From assembly GCA_940671915.1 (NCBI GenBank), contig CALNVZ010003426.1, positions 10,566,223-10,630,222 of the forward strand: a DNA stretch of 64,000 nucleotides. The letters are read 5' to 3'. Shown here piece by piece: positions 36,301 to 51,100 of this stretch. A model generated the notes under the pieces. The model worked only from the letters and a program-made list of their open reading frames with translations, made no database searches and was not told where the DNA came from. The translations under genes and the position numbers were made by a program. Every line of letters starts with the position of its first letter. Position 1 is the stretch's first letter. This DNA is from Paracentrotus lividus (lineage: Eukaryota > Echinodermata > Echinoidea > Camarodonta > Echinidae).

Positions 36301-39300
36301 ACCGCCATTTTTAGTGAGGGTACTGTCACTTCTTTGGTCTCAGTAACACCTTCATTCTTTTACAGTACTGCTCTAGATCTTAGCACAATTCAAGTTACTG
36401 ATACAATTATTGAACCAAGCACAATTCTAGTTAGCGATTCAATCCTTGAACCCACGCCGTCGGATAGATTGGTTGTTACCGGTTCTAGCGCCCTGTTTAG
36501 TGAGAGAACTGCCGCTCTTTTGGACTCGGCAACACCTTCATTATTTTTCAGTACTGCTGTAGATTTTACCACCATTCCAGTTAGCGATGGAATTACCGAT
36601 GTAACATCAGTATTGTCCACTTTTTCAGAGCAGGACCTCACACCGTCTACTCCGGTATTCTCTACAAGCATGTTACCGATTTTGACGACCTTTCCTACGC
36701 TAACTTCATATGCCCCAACACCAAGCCTTGAAATATCGTCCGTCATGATGTACACCACATTGGAATTGGAAAGCTCCTTTTCCAGTGAAAGCCCACAGGA
36801 ATTGTCGTCTTTAGTTACACAAGTATCTAATACCTATGATTCTGTCAGTCCGCTATCGTCACTTTATATGACATCTGATGATTTCCCAGAGACTTTGTTG
36901 ACATCTGAAATTGTAACTTTAGACCTAAGTAGTATTTTCCCAACGACGATGTCAAACACATTGGACTATTTTACTTTACCAATGACAAGCAGTTATACAT
37001 TCGAACCATCTGCGCAGACTGAAAAAATTGGAACATTATCAACCATACAAGCAGAATCCAGTACACCTATCCCATTCCTGACACGATCTCTTCAAATGTC
37101 AAGCCTAGACACATTTATTTATACAACAATGCTGGACACTGTCGTTACTAACACCTTGATAACACTTGATTATCCATCCAGTGAAATGGCCACCTCAAGT
37201 GGAATGTCAGTTGTTTCTACCTTGGAATTACATGACACTGTATCAGAAAGTTATTTTGCAAGTTCATTTGTACCGTCGTTTACTACCATTGATTCTCTGA
37301 CATCATCTAATCCAACCCTCGAATTTCCTACGCCAATTATGTCAAGTGAAACCATATCTATAAGTATGCCTGATATATCAAGCGTTGATTCATATTCTAC
37401 TCTCGTCTTGCCACCGATTTACAGCTCTAGTATGTCTGGGTCGTATGAAACAGTAACCCCTGTGCAAACAACTTACTACATGATGTCTACCATGCTAGAC
37501 CCGACCATACTGACATCTGTCTCAGAGACAGGTGTTCTTGCGACAGATAATGTGACACCAGTAGTATCAAGCACTTCCACGCTCCTAGAGCCTTCAGATG
37601 TTGTCAGTGATTTGGTAACAGAAACAGACAGTTTTTATTCTCAATTATTACCTTCTGCTTCTCCGACGTCAGCATTCCTTGTCCCAATTTCAAGTGATTC
37701 TTTGACTAGTGGATCAAGTAGTTTCTTAGTATCCGAGACACCCCCGTTAACTTCTATGCCGTTATTAACAAGCGCTAGTCTGTCCCGGGAAGGAAAATCC
37801 ACATCAGCAGTGCTGTCAGAGCTACCACCTACATTCACCGTTCCTTTCTCCGCAAGTGAAGTACTTTTGTCGTCCAGCTTTGCTCCCGAAGGATCCACCA
37901 CGATGATTTTCCCATCAGCTTCCCAGATGATCACGACAAGCATCCCGACAACACTTGCACCAGTCACAAGTACAACAGAATTACCTATTGAAGTTCCTCA
38001 GGAGTCCCAACTAACGATGAATATCAAGGTACCCATAACTGAAGACATCACTGCAGAAGAGTTTTCAGAGACTCTCTCAAATAACCTCGAAATCCTGTAC
38101 ATAGAAGCGGAGGACAATGTTCTTCTTAGACGAAGGCGTAGCATTAGCGACACAGACACTCCACAAGGAGATCGGTTAGATCAAGAATGGATAATCACCA
38201 GAAAGCGACAAGCTGAAGAGGTTTCTACAGCCAGGCAAGATATCAAACTCCAGGATAATACTGAATTGGATGATGAACCTCGGGTGGAGAGATTAACAAT
38301 GGATTCTTCTACTAAACTTGAGTGGATGTTCGTCTCGAAGCAGGCTGGTAGAACAAGAGAAGATACAGAAAGCAGATACCGCAGAAAGAGGCAGACAAAT
38401 CGTATTGATGAAATTGAAGTACCGGTAAGTTTGCTGCAATGTTTTATGAAATAGTTTTGTCTTTACAACTTAAAAGATAAATTAGGGATAGTAATGAGAA
38501 CATGTACGATGTTTTATTGTTTTACATTAATATATAGGAAATGTATTGATTTAGCCAAAGTAACATCCGTTTGTAAATTAGATTTTACAATTAAATCAAA
38601 GGGAAATCTTTTCGAGAACCTATAGTCACGTCTTGCATTTAGATATGCAGTGGTTCTATTGTCAACAGTGGGATCAGATTGATCACACATTTATACATTT
38701 ATCATACATTTTATATAATTTATTTAAAGTTCATACATTTATCATCCGTTTTCATTTAATATGTATTCCAATTCGTGTGTTTGATGCGACAGACTGACTT
38801 TAGTCAAACAATTTCGTGTTCATGCTCTCAAATTCGTTTTTAGGCACACAAAGTAATGGTTGCAAAGTTCAAATTCGGATATAGGCATTTAATTTCATTA
38901 TTTTGTGCATTCAAATTAGTGGGAATTTCAATATACGGAATGAAATGTCGACAGGATGTAAACGAATTTGAATAGCTATTGCCGAATGTATATGCTTATT
39001 ATGTGAAGTAGAATGTGCAAATACGAAATCGATCACAACAATCGTTAATTTTGATGATTGAACACGATTTTTACTGGCAAAATTTGGATGCATCTGCGTT
39101 TTTTCCGAAAATGAATGCTTCTAATATGCAATTGATTGACAAAACATTGAAATTGACCGTCAAAACCTATATTAAGAACGAGATGCAACTCGTGTTTTTG
39201 GTGACTCTGAAAATTAATAACCTTACTATAATATACACTAAATGATTTTTATCTAAATGGTACATGTGTTTTCATAGATATTGATGTTGACACGGTCAGA

Positions 39301-42067
39301 CGACACTGACCCTGAGACAGTAACCATGACATTCTACGTCATGGAGAATGAAAGCTTGGTCCTAGCCACTGATGCAGCAGCAACCTACAGCACCTTGACA
39401 GAAGCAGAGATGAGTGCACAATTGGGCTATGCTGTGAGTAGTTTAGAAAAGAATTATGATGATGTTAAGCTATATATCTCATTATCAAAAGTACCTCTAT
39501 GCGGTATTATAATCACATAGTTTGGTTATTAGAAAGATTATTATAGGTACTTGATGTAATGGTCTTTGAAATAATATAAATTCACGGAACAAATAATTAC
39601 CATGAACTGTTTTGATAAGAATATAATAACTGACTACAATATACAAGATTATTACCTTGACCATAAAGGTATTGAACTGAATAAATCTTGTCCTAAAAAT
39701 TAATTTCTTGACTTACAAGAATTCTGTACACTGATTGCCATTGTCCATGTGGTCCATTGCCGTTGTCCATTGGTAAGCGTTGGTATCCAAAGCCAGAGAA
39801 CAGTAGAGTCTGTTCTTCTTGACTCAAGCTTGTCTACTATTCCCAAGGAATGAAGCATTACCGTCAATCTAGTATGAATGCACTCATTGATCTTGTTCGG
39901 ACATGTTCTCAATTAAACGCATGTTATACAGTTATTACAAAGGTGTACCTTCACTAGCTATAATGTTTAGCCCAACTTTGTTTTCAGTTGATTTTACTTC
40001 ATATCGGTTATTTATAAGTGAACTGAAATACGTTACAGATGTAAAGTTCAAGAATACTTCATGAATGAAGTAGATAATAATGAAAAGCAAACTATCATCA
40101 TCACTCTGGTGTAATATTTCAGGTGACGAGCATGCCCCAACCGGTCATACCCAACCCTACAACAACCCCTGACTACCCGTATCCCATACCACCCGCCGAC
40201 CAGGCCGACTGGCTCAAGGTTACCTTGAAGGTTGATGTAGCCTTTGACGAAACCAATGCAACATTCCAGAAGCAACTGCGGAACGATCTTGAGTTCCTGT
40301 ATGTCAATGGAAGTGATGGGTTAGGGAGCAGGACCAGACGGGATGCAGAGAGATGGGATGACATGAATGGTCTTGAAGAAAGGAATGTTGTCATCCGGAG
40401 AAGGCGAGCTGCAGATCCGAGTTCATCCACTGAAGTTGCTGTATGTCATTATTTCTTATTCTTTTTTTTTTTTTTTTTTTTACTTTATACATCTGATCCA
40501 TGTAACATAAAAAGTTGCAATCAATTGCAAATCGATGGTAATAATAATAATAATAATAACCAATTAGGATCCTTGTTATATGGATTTCGTGCACAATACT
40601 TTCAATAACCAATTTGAATGGTAGTCTCAAACTTGCAATTGATTACCTGGAACTGTCCTTTACTAATTCATTCAATTTGCTCTTTGTGTTGTGTTTATAT
40701 TTGCAATCCTTAACCACTGTTTTGTATATAATATAATAATGTTCTCCAAAATAATACAGACCATTTTATTCAGTGGAAATCCGCCAAAAAAGTTACGAAA
40801 GTTTGCCTTCAAATAATCTTTTATCTTTACTTTCATTAGCAATGCAAATGCGTAACATTATTCGTCTTCATTTGGGATTTTGTTTGCCTTTTCGTACGTA
40901 TATAGCTTGAATCAGTTGACCGTTCCCAGCCGGATGCAGATGATGTTGATGTAGCCTTCTATGTGGTTGATGAAGGGCTTGTCATACCTGGAGATGACGC
41001 TCTGCTTCCATATCAACAATACACTCTACAAGAACTATATGACGTCATGGGATACCAGGTAAAAAAGCAGAGCCTTTAAAATTTATATATGGACCTCCAA
41101 ATTTGTGAAATATAATTGTAATTGCATAATACTAGCATTCGGAAGTTCTAACTTTTAATCCAGTCGTCATTGGGGGAAAGGGCTGTGGGTGAAATTTTGA
41201 AACATGGTTTTATTACAAAATAATAAAGAAAACGTGTAATTAGAGAGACAGATGAAGTTATAGGAGTCCATTTCTTCATTAATGTCTCTCATTTATCTTT
41301 TGCTTTAAAAAGCACTAATAAGTATCGTCTCGAGTCCTTAGCTGTCCTGTATACCTAAAATGCAGCACTCTGGATCTCGTACATGAAGTCTTATAATATA
41401 TGTCATGTTCCCTCCTTTTGAATATCCATAGGTGGTAGCTCCTGGTGTCACCCTATATCTATCTCCCTCATCCCCAGTCCTGGCGTGGTGGTGGTGGCTT
41501 ATTATTGCCGTCATCATTCTCCTTCTCATCATCGTAATCATCATCTTCTTCTACTACTTTTGCTGGGCCAAGAAAACAGCCGTTAAATCATTGGTATCAA
41601 TATATTGTTCTTCTTCTTCTTTTCTTATTATTTTTTGGTTTCTGTTTTTTGTTTTGTTTTTGTTTCGTTTCTGTTTTTTATTGTTTCATTTCGTTTTGTT
41701 TTGTTTTTTATTATTTTTGTTTTTATTTTTTTGTTTTTGTTTTTGTTTGTTTGTTTGTTTGTTTTGTTTTGTTTTGTTTTGTTTTTGTTTTTTTTTTTGG
41801 GGGGGGGTCATATACGGTTACATATTGAAAACACTCTTTTAAATAGCTTCTGCTGGAATATGTAAATGCCTAATAGGATATCTAACTTAGATAGTAAACT
41901 ATTTTCATTTATTTTCGCTAAAATGAGTTTTTCCAATGAAATATTTTTTTTCTCTTACTGAATGAAATTACTTTACACACACAAATGTTAAAACCATTAA
42001 CCCATTCTGCTCTATTAACAATTATTATAAAATATGAAAGGTCATGTTACACAAGTCCAATGTAATT

Positions 42068-42119
<52 letters not shown>

Positions 42120-45100
42120 AAAATAGCAAGAAAATACTGTCACTGCGTTTGAATTTAAAAATAGGGTTTTCAAATTGGGTGTACTTTTTTGAGACGCACT
42201 GTACAAACACAACCTCGGTTAGAAATTAAATTAGTCAATTACAGGCTTACGGTTGAAACCTTCGTTACAATACATGCCAATCAGTGATGCGTGTAATTGC
42301 CCCTGCAAGAAAAAAATGAACCTGGCAATTTGGACTATTAGACATGTGGGGAAATTATTGAGCACTCCCCTGCCAATAAAATGGGTCGTTCCGAATAGAT
42401 GTGGCTGCCGCGTCAGATGAAATTTCCCATTTTCCGTTATACGGAGATGCAAGGAGGATTCGCCTTTGCGATTAGACTCTTGTTGTAGTATTCATTTCGC
42501 CCCCCCCCATAGAATAAAGTGGATCGTTCCACCTCAGTTGAGCTGGGATTGCCTAAGACTTGAGAAGCATAGACGTGTAAAGAGGGAACCCTTAGACTAA
42601 TAGACATGAGGGGAAATTATTGAAAACTCCCCTGCCAATAGAATGGGTCGTTCCGAATAAATGTGGCTGCTCCATCAAATTTCCAATCTGTCAGTTAAAC
42701 TAAAAAGATACAAGGACGATTCGTCATTGAGATTATACTCATGTTTTTTGGTATTCATTGTCCCCCCCCCCCTAGAATAAAGTGGATCGTTGCCAACCTC
42801 AGTTGAGCTGGGATTCCTGAGACTTGAGAAGGAACCAAAGGCCAAGTTAGTTGCCATGGAGACGTCATTGACTGAGAAGGCATCTAAGAGACGCACAGTT
42901 AATGGCACTGCATCTAGGGAGACAGACCTGGAGAGGTACGTTTCTCTCTTTTTTGTTCTGTCAAAAAGACAAAATTGTTTCTCCCCATGTTTTCCGATCT
43001 CTCTCTTTCTAGTTACCGTTCTATGTTCTTCTCTCATCTCTGTGAAATAGAATTTGGAATGGAAATAAACGTTCTCACTCCAAATTCATTCGAATTTCAC
43101 TCGGAATTCACTCTCTCTCTCTCTCTCTCTCTTTTACTGAACTTCACTCCGTCAAAAGCGGACGTTTCCCCGCTTTTTTTCCCCATAATTATATGTTTCA
43201 AATAAATTTCCAATTTTTGATATTCATATTTTGATACGCGCTGATATAATGTAATACCTAAACTAAATATTGTTCATATTATTCATTTAGAGTACCTGAA
43301 GATGAAGTAGTAAAACGGCCGAAGAAGAAGAGAAGCAAGAGAGTTCAAGAATCGACCAGAGAGTATGCTAAACGAGGTTATCTAAGCGATGAGGTAAGAG
43401 CCAAACATACAACTTACCAAACCTGCTAACAATCCCAAAGAGATGGGAATTTTTCGTTTTTGTACACGTCTCCTGAAAAAAAAATTATCTCCCTCCCTAC
43501 GCCTTTTCGACCCATGCCAAAGCACAACGACTGCAGACTTTAAATCGGGTAGATAACCAAATTCTGTTTTTGAATGGGGAAATGGCTGTTGGGCACCAAA
43601 AAAAAAAAAAACCCGACATCAACAAAAATCCGCGTGTACTCACTACCATGCTTGGGAAAATTTTCCCTGAATACCGTCGACCCAATTTCTTCCCTAACTA
43701 GACTAGTCGATATCTAAAGGCCACCGCACACCTTTCTACTGGTCTACGATCCGATTTTGGAACAAATCGCATTTTGCCTACTTTCGGAAAGTATGAATGA
43801 ATAGAATCTTATCATTAGAGGTTCAAATTAAATGTAGGAATACTGATAGCGAATTTCTGAAAATTGCAAGCCTTTATTTAGGAGTAAAGGGCAAATTGGT
43901 TTGAAATCGTAGCCAATCGTGCGATTGCTATGACGTCATTACGATTAGATATTGAATTCGCTTTTATTTTAATAAGGAGGTTACATAGTCACTGATTTGA
44001 ACATATAAGTATTGCTGCGATGATGTAGAAGTCTGCACAGTATGATGTTCTATTTCTAAATACCCACATCAATGTTATGACGTTTTATTACACAATCAAG
44101 TCGCAGACCAATCGTAAGGTGTGCGGTGGCCTTTACAATGTGTCAATTTTCCATGTCTACGAAATGTATCCTTTGCTTTTGTGGAACCTTAATACTGGAG
44201 TGGTAACATGCCTTGAGCATTCAGTGAAATAAACATTTTTCTTTTGGCTGAATCAGTTCACGCTATTTCTTTTAATCAAAACTTTATGTTCTGTTATAGG
44301 ATGAACAGCTTTTCACTCATGTCGATGCACACTCGGCTAGGAAACCCAAGACAAAGAAAGCAGTAAGCACCTCACGTTTTCAGAACACCGTGTACCCCGA
44401 GGCGGAGAGGTTGCCGCCCCTCAAGCATCGGCCTCTGGTCGCCTACTCAGAGACCGAGAGTGAGATCAGTACAGAACAGATCAGAATGCTCAGGAAAGCA
44501 GGAGCTCCTAAGGTTAGAATTAAAGGCCCGTATTCTCAAAAGCCGCCTACTTTAAGCCTAGCTTAAATAAGTGGTTCAAGTATGGCCTGCTAAGAGGGAA
44601 TCAATCTCTTCATGTTGCGGTTCCTATCACTTTCACTGAATTCTGAAATCGTATTTAAATTGTAAGGGAAACTTTTGTACTTATCATTCCCAAGCAGTTT
44701 GTAATAGTTTCACTACCAGAAATTACGATGAATTGAACAGTCATCTGCTTTTCGGTATTGAATCCCTTTCAGCAAGCCATAGTTAAACCACGAATTTAAG
44801 CTAGGCTTAAAGTTAGGCGGCTTTTGTAAATTCGGGCAATAATGCTTTAATTTGTAATAATAGTGACAAGTGGGATGTTAATTATAAACCAAGTAACAGG
44901 AGAAGTGTTTGACGTTTTTTTATGCTAGTGGTAATTATAATGACAATTATTATTATGACAGATTCGAAGCCAGACATTGCCTACATAACTTTGTTCATTC
45001 AAATAATCTTTTAATAAAGTACATGTAATCCTATTGTAGTCCACTGCAAAGAGAAATTAAAATATAGATGAATCTATATTTTTAGATTCCGGTACTCCTC

Positions 45101-48100
45101 CCTCCTCAATACATTTCTAAAAGCTGTCCATCCAAGTAACCCTTCTCTACCTCAACTTCTGTTCCCTTCATTGTGTGGTTCTAAAATTTCCAATCGTTTT
45201 GTTACGGTATTAGGATATGCTTCATAATGGCCGTCCATATTTTTGTTTAATTGTCGATTCCTAGTCCTGGTATACAACCCACATTGATAAAGATCCAGAA
45301 GAATTAAGGAAAGACATCGCTAAAGAGAAGAGGAGACAGAAGAAGAAGAAGGAGAAGAAACTTCATGATCAGCTCACTGCAGAACAAATGCAAAAAGAGG
45401 TAAAATAGTTTTCAAACCAGGGCGTTGCATAAACTAAAGCGTCACAAACTGTAGTCCACAAGCCTATTCCATAAAGTATGGCAGAAGTGGAAGCTTTCAA
45501 AGAGCCTTCTCTCATTTTTTTGAAAATTGGCAAATACTTGATTATGTACTATGTACTATGCATTGTATTATATAGGGGAGTTGTTGTTGTAAGTTGTTGT
45601 TTTTATATTTTACGGCGCATATTTGACGGCGCATTTCATTCATTATTACAAAGCAAAACGATTTTAGTCAGGTTTCCAGTATAGAAAGACGATGTTCATA
45701 AATGTTGACATGTATGCAATAAATCCAATATGTCATTACAATTCTCTTTTGGTAAAAATGCATAGATGCAATATTATTCCCATGAATTTAGGTGGGGCAA
45801 AGTTATGGGTATCTTAATGAATAAAACGAAAAAGTATGATGTTTACGATAGGGTTCTGACTTCCCCTAAGTTTAATTGTATTAAATCTTAATTTAATCAT
45901 TCATGTTCATCCAGTTTGATGCTGTTCTAGGTGGGACGGATGAGATAAGAAATCCGACTGCGAGGTGAGAAATTTCATTGAAATGTAATTTTCAATTTAT
46001 TTATGCGTTTCTCTATTTTGTGTTATAAAACTTCCCGATTCAAAGTAATAGGGGCTCCCGGGGAAAAAAATCCCATAGGCCTATACAATATCCGCTATAA
46101 AACTTAAAATATTCTAAACTTCCATATCGATCCGTAACGTCCTCATCAAAACATAAAATTAAAAAATGAATATAAGGAAATTCGATATTTTTTTACAACC
46201 AAATAGTTGGAATTGATCTGGATGCTCTTCTTTGACACTCTAAAGACGTGTCTAAAGACGTGATGTTCCTTCGTAATGCATTTGTCTTGAATTGATAATC
46301 CCGTACTACTTGATTTTATTTTTCTTATAATCAGACAGCTACAATTTAATAGAACAGATCGGTGGAAGCCTAAGAGCATGGTAAGTCTTTCATCCAATTA
46401 ATTATTTTCATGCACGTGCGTAGACACGAATTTCTTTCTTTTGTATGTGGGGGATGAAGTATTCATAATCGGTAGAGCAGGACGCAATTCTTTTGTTAGT
46501 GGGGGATGCGCTACGCCAGTGGTTTCATGGAGGAATTCATTTTACCAGAACACATGAAGAATTAGCCGTTTAATTCGGCCTATATACATAATGAATAGCG
46601 TTGAAAATATAAACTTCTGTGCCCCGTATCATAAAGAGTTACGATCAACAATTTTCAATTCGATAGTTTAGCCAATCAGGATCCTTGTTGCATAAAATTC
46701 TCACTTTAAAGTAATCAAAATTGTTGTTTCAAAGTTACAATTAATCGCTCGTTAAGTCCTTATGTCACAGGATACATTATCTTTGTTAATGATGAATATG
46801 TTTTGTTTTGTTGTTTTTTTTCTTTTCAAAAAGGCCCCTCAAGCATTTTAATTTCTTCGGTGCCCTCTTAGGACAAGTACCCCCTGAACAATTACCCCGG
46901 ACAACTGCCCTCTGCCAGAAGTGTACCCCTATTTCTACATCCAACCCTAACCTCTTTTTTTTTAGGGTGGGGGTATTTGTCCAGGGGGTACGTAGTTGCC
47001 CTGAGACGGGTGCCTTCGCTTCTGATATTTCTTCGGTAGATCTGAATGCATAATTCAGATCTGTCAAAAGACTCTACATAAAAAATATATTTATTCAGTC
47101 ACCATCAAAAATGAATTCAGGAAAATGTAAAGTATTGAATCAACAGATGATTTATTCTAAATAAAAGACAGATTCTCAACTTTTGTGTGGTACACGTTTT
47201 GGCCCACCAAGGAAGCTATTTTGTAAGTTTGTCCTATGTGTTAGCCGACGAATAATAAATAGGACAAAGTTGCAAAGTACTTCGGACTTGCTATTTGACT
47301 GGAACACAAATCTACTATGCCTCTGTATAGATCCACCATTTATATTCAGTGTTTGAAAGTAAAGGCGATCAGGGATATTTCACCCAGTCGTTGGTAGTGT
47401 GGCAGTCTTCGTTTCCATGAGGCACCTTTACGTCGAGTTGAAAACAAAATTGGTTTAAATGGCTGGTTTCGACAAGCCGCACGTGTCCAGGAGGGCATTT
47501 CATGAAAGGACTTGTCAGACGTTTTATCCGACAAACTGTTACAAGCTACTGAAATGCTTGCATCTGATTGGCTGAGAACAGATTTGTCGAACAACTTTAC
47601 GAACGTCTTGAAATATGAATATTGTTATGTAATAGGGTCCCTGGGTGGGGTTATGCGGATTAATGTAATAATTATATCTTAATGGCATTCCTTGTCATTT
47701 TTTCCCCAAACAGAAGAGGGAAAGTGAGATACCAGAAGCCGGACCTGTTAACGAGTCTGCTGTAAGGCTAATCAGAACGCGGCCTCTAGAGTCAGCTGTA
47801 AGTGACTAGCTCTTCGGCTAATTTATTATAGACTTCATCTTAGATACTTCATACATGAGACAATTGACTTCCGTATAGGTAATGGGTTAAGACATGATAT
47901 TAATAATACATTATGCATGATGCACATAACCCTCAGATGTCTTCATGGGGAGTTGTCCTGGGAGATAGTTGTTGTAGATGGTTGTTCTTTGAGGTGGTAT
48001 TCCGGGAGTAATCATTTGCGATCAAGGATTTCATGAGAAGGATCCCAACTTTCGAATTTCAGATTTTGGTAGAGTCGCGAAGGCAATCATAAGTCAGCCA

Positions 48101-51100
48101 AAGGGGTAGTGGTCAGTCGTTCACTAGCGTCTAAGTCATCCATCAATATTTTTTTGACTGAGGGGCGGCCCGTAGCCTCTCCCCTCGGATTCATGCCTCG
48201 CAGTTGTCCAATATTGTTTACCATAAATGCATTGTTCTTATTCTTGTTTGTATAGGCTCCACCCGTCACGGATCATGAAGCCATTAAGAAAGAGATCGAG
48301 GAGCTTCTTAAACGAGGACCACCTAAACACACCCAAGGTCCTCTTTCCACTCCAGCCATGTCTCAGGTATACCCATATCCCGGCAGTACTCTAATTTATG
48401 TATCATGATATTAATTCTATTCTTCAACGATGTGAAAACATTTCTGCAGCAGTAGAACTTGCAACTACATGCATTTAGGATAACGAGAGTTAAGGGCCTG
48501 TCCCACAGGAGGCGATCGTTTTGGCGACGACTGGCGAATTGGCTACTGTTTTTGTGGTCGCAAGTGGTTGCAGTAACCTTGCATAGCTCGTAGTCGTAGG
48601 AAGATCTATAAATGCCGTTTTAGGGACGATATCCTAACGATTCTGTCACTTTCAGGTTGTCGCCACAACGATCGCCTGCTGTGGAACAGGCCTTTTTAGG
48701 TATTTTGCTGTCAATGCTTAGAGCAATGTAGCTTTATACTAAAACCCCGGTTTTCTTATCATGTCGTAGACATCACCTCTGCGTTTCAAAATTTATGTCG
48801 TTATGATATAAACGGTCAGCCATGGTAATTTCTTAAAAGTATTGAAAATGTGGAATTGTCAGCTGCATAATTATGGATGCATAATATATTGTAGCTCTGA
48901 TCTATTTGATCAGATGGTAGAGATAATGTAGAAATCGAAACTGAATAGCAAAATAGCAATATAAGAATCTGTCTTTTTAACTGTAGTCAGCCTTCGCTTT
49001 AATTTGATGAAATAAAATTAGATTTTTTTTTCCCCCATGCTTACAGTTTGACAAGTACACATAGAGGACAATTTGTATGAGTTATCATATGCAGGATAAG
49101 TATTGATTGGATTTCTTCTGTCTCTTCTTTAGGATCAAGCTAAAGAACTTGCTGAGAAAAGGGAGAGGGAGGTGAGACTTCGAAGAAAATGGGCAGAGGA
49201 GAGAAAGAAAATCAATCGTATCTTGGACGAAGCTTTTGAACTCAGCTCAACTACCTTCAGCAACCCAAATGACCAAACAAGAGAAGACAACCCCTCTACA
49301 GCTAAATCTAGGGAAAGAGAGTTTGATAAAGACTTGGCTGACTCGGGGTATTTGCGTCATCGTAGTTATTCTGGTTATGGAGCACTAGATGACAGCATCT
49401 TACCAGGAATGATGCCTGGAATGCTTCCAATGTCCTCGATGAGCACGTCTCTGTATGATACAAGGTTGGGACTGAACCTCAGTGGAGAGCATCTATATGA
49501 CTCTGTTCGTAGACCTCCGATTGAGTATGAGTTCCTACCTTCCCAGATGCGCTTTGATGGCGTAGCCCCCGCCTATGGAGTTAGTGTGTCTCCGGTTCGA
49601 GCGCAGAGGGCGCGTGTTACACCCTATCCTGCAAGGGGTTACATGGCGACAGACCCCTACAGAAGCTTGAATTCTTCATTGAGCAGTAGTCTGCAGCCGA
49701 TGCAGATAACACCACGTCATCACAATAACGGGATTGAAGGAACAAGCCAAGGGAATGGAAATGATGACGAAGGACAAGATATTATTCGTGTGCAAGAAGA
49801 GAACATGTCACTTCAAAGACTTGTCGCCAAGCAGCAAAGAGAACTTGATCATGCTCTCGCTCTGATTGGACAGCCAAATTCCAGGATTGGCCAATCAGAG
49901 AAGAGTCCTAGCAAGGAAGGGAAGATTGGGTCTAATGGCAGGAAGCAACGTCGAGTTGTTCCTGTGAATTCATCCAAGCCACTGAACGGCCCTGAAACAG
50001 TATCAGCCTGGACAGTAAGCTAAAGGACCTTAAGGGCCTTCCACAAGAGGTGGTCGTTGTGGCGACAATTGGCGAACTGACTAGTGTTTGTGTGGTCGCC
50101 AGTGGTTTTTGTAGCCTACCATATAGGTAGAGTAGTAGGAAGGTCTATAATCGCCGTTTTTTCGGCGATCTCCTAAGGATTCTGAGATTTGCAGGTTGCC
50201 GCCACAACGATCGCCTCTTGTGGGTCAGGCCCTAAACGAAGATTTTACAAAGACTTTCAATTGATCCCTCTCAAAGGTGTAAAGCCTTTGAAATCGTGTT
50301 ACTTATCCAATATTATTATCATGGGTAAACATCAGTGACTTAAAGTTATTAATGTTAAATGCTGTAAATGGAGATGTTCTAATTTGATATCTTCCCGATG
50401 TTCTAATTTAATATCTTGCAATATAAACGTAGATAATGAATTAGCATGGAATTGATTAATGAATGCACTTTCTAAGTCACATATGCTTACAAGCATTCAA
50501 ATAAAGATTTTGTGATATAAATCACAAATTATTTGCCTTTTACTCTTATCGTTGAATTAAAAAAATGTGACTGATATTTAAAAAAATATAAAAAATATAA
50601 AAAAAATAGAGAGATTTTCTTTGCACTATTACTAAAAACCGTTTCAGATATATCAATGACAGTTCCACTCTTTAATTTGGCAGGCGTAAATTATTTTACC
50701 CTAAAATTCATTTTCTTTCTTTTTGTTTGTATCTATTTTCGTTTTATTACTAGGGTTTGCATTTCACTGATCAATGTAGAATGAGAAAGTTTTTTGTTTT
50801 TTGCTAATCTACCATTGTATTTATATTTTTAAGGATGACCATAAAGTCGTTGAGAGGACATCCCATTCAGTTACATCAACCCCCAACAAAGAGCACCTGA
50901 TCAAAGTCAAACCAAGGCCTTCACAGAGGGAGGGAAGCGTCATCTTGGAACATCATATAGAGAAGCCAGGTAAACACCAATCAGAAAGCTTGTAGTTCTT
51001 CGGTGATTTAGTCCTAATGCCTCCTTAACATTTATGATATATTATTTATATATTTTTAGCTTCCAAATGTGACGTCGTGACTTTAAAAGACCTTTACTAC

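Noticed and set aside
32417-37967. Minus-strand frames opposite the giant exon
   Set aside because: Shadow frames; the + strand frame is continuous with matching splice sites, repeats and composition.
41605-41865. Phe/Leu/Val-rich frame that looks like a membrane protein
   Set aside because: GTTTT-rich simple sequence in intron 7; the real transmembrane helix is in exon 7.
44361-44381. A 21-base intron inside exon 10 (gtaagc..ttttcag)
   Set aside because: Far too short to be spliced; removal is not needed to keep the frame open.
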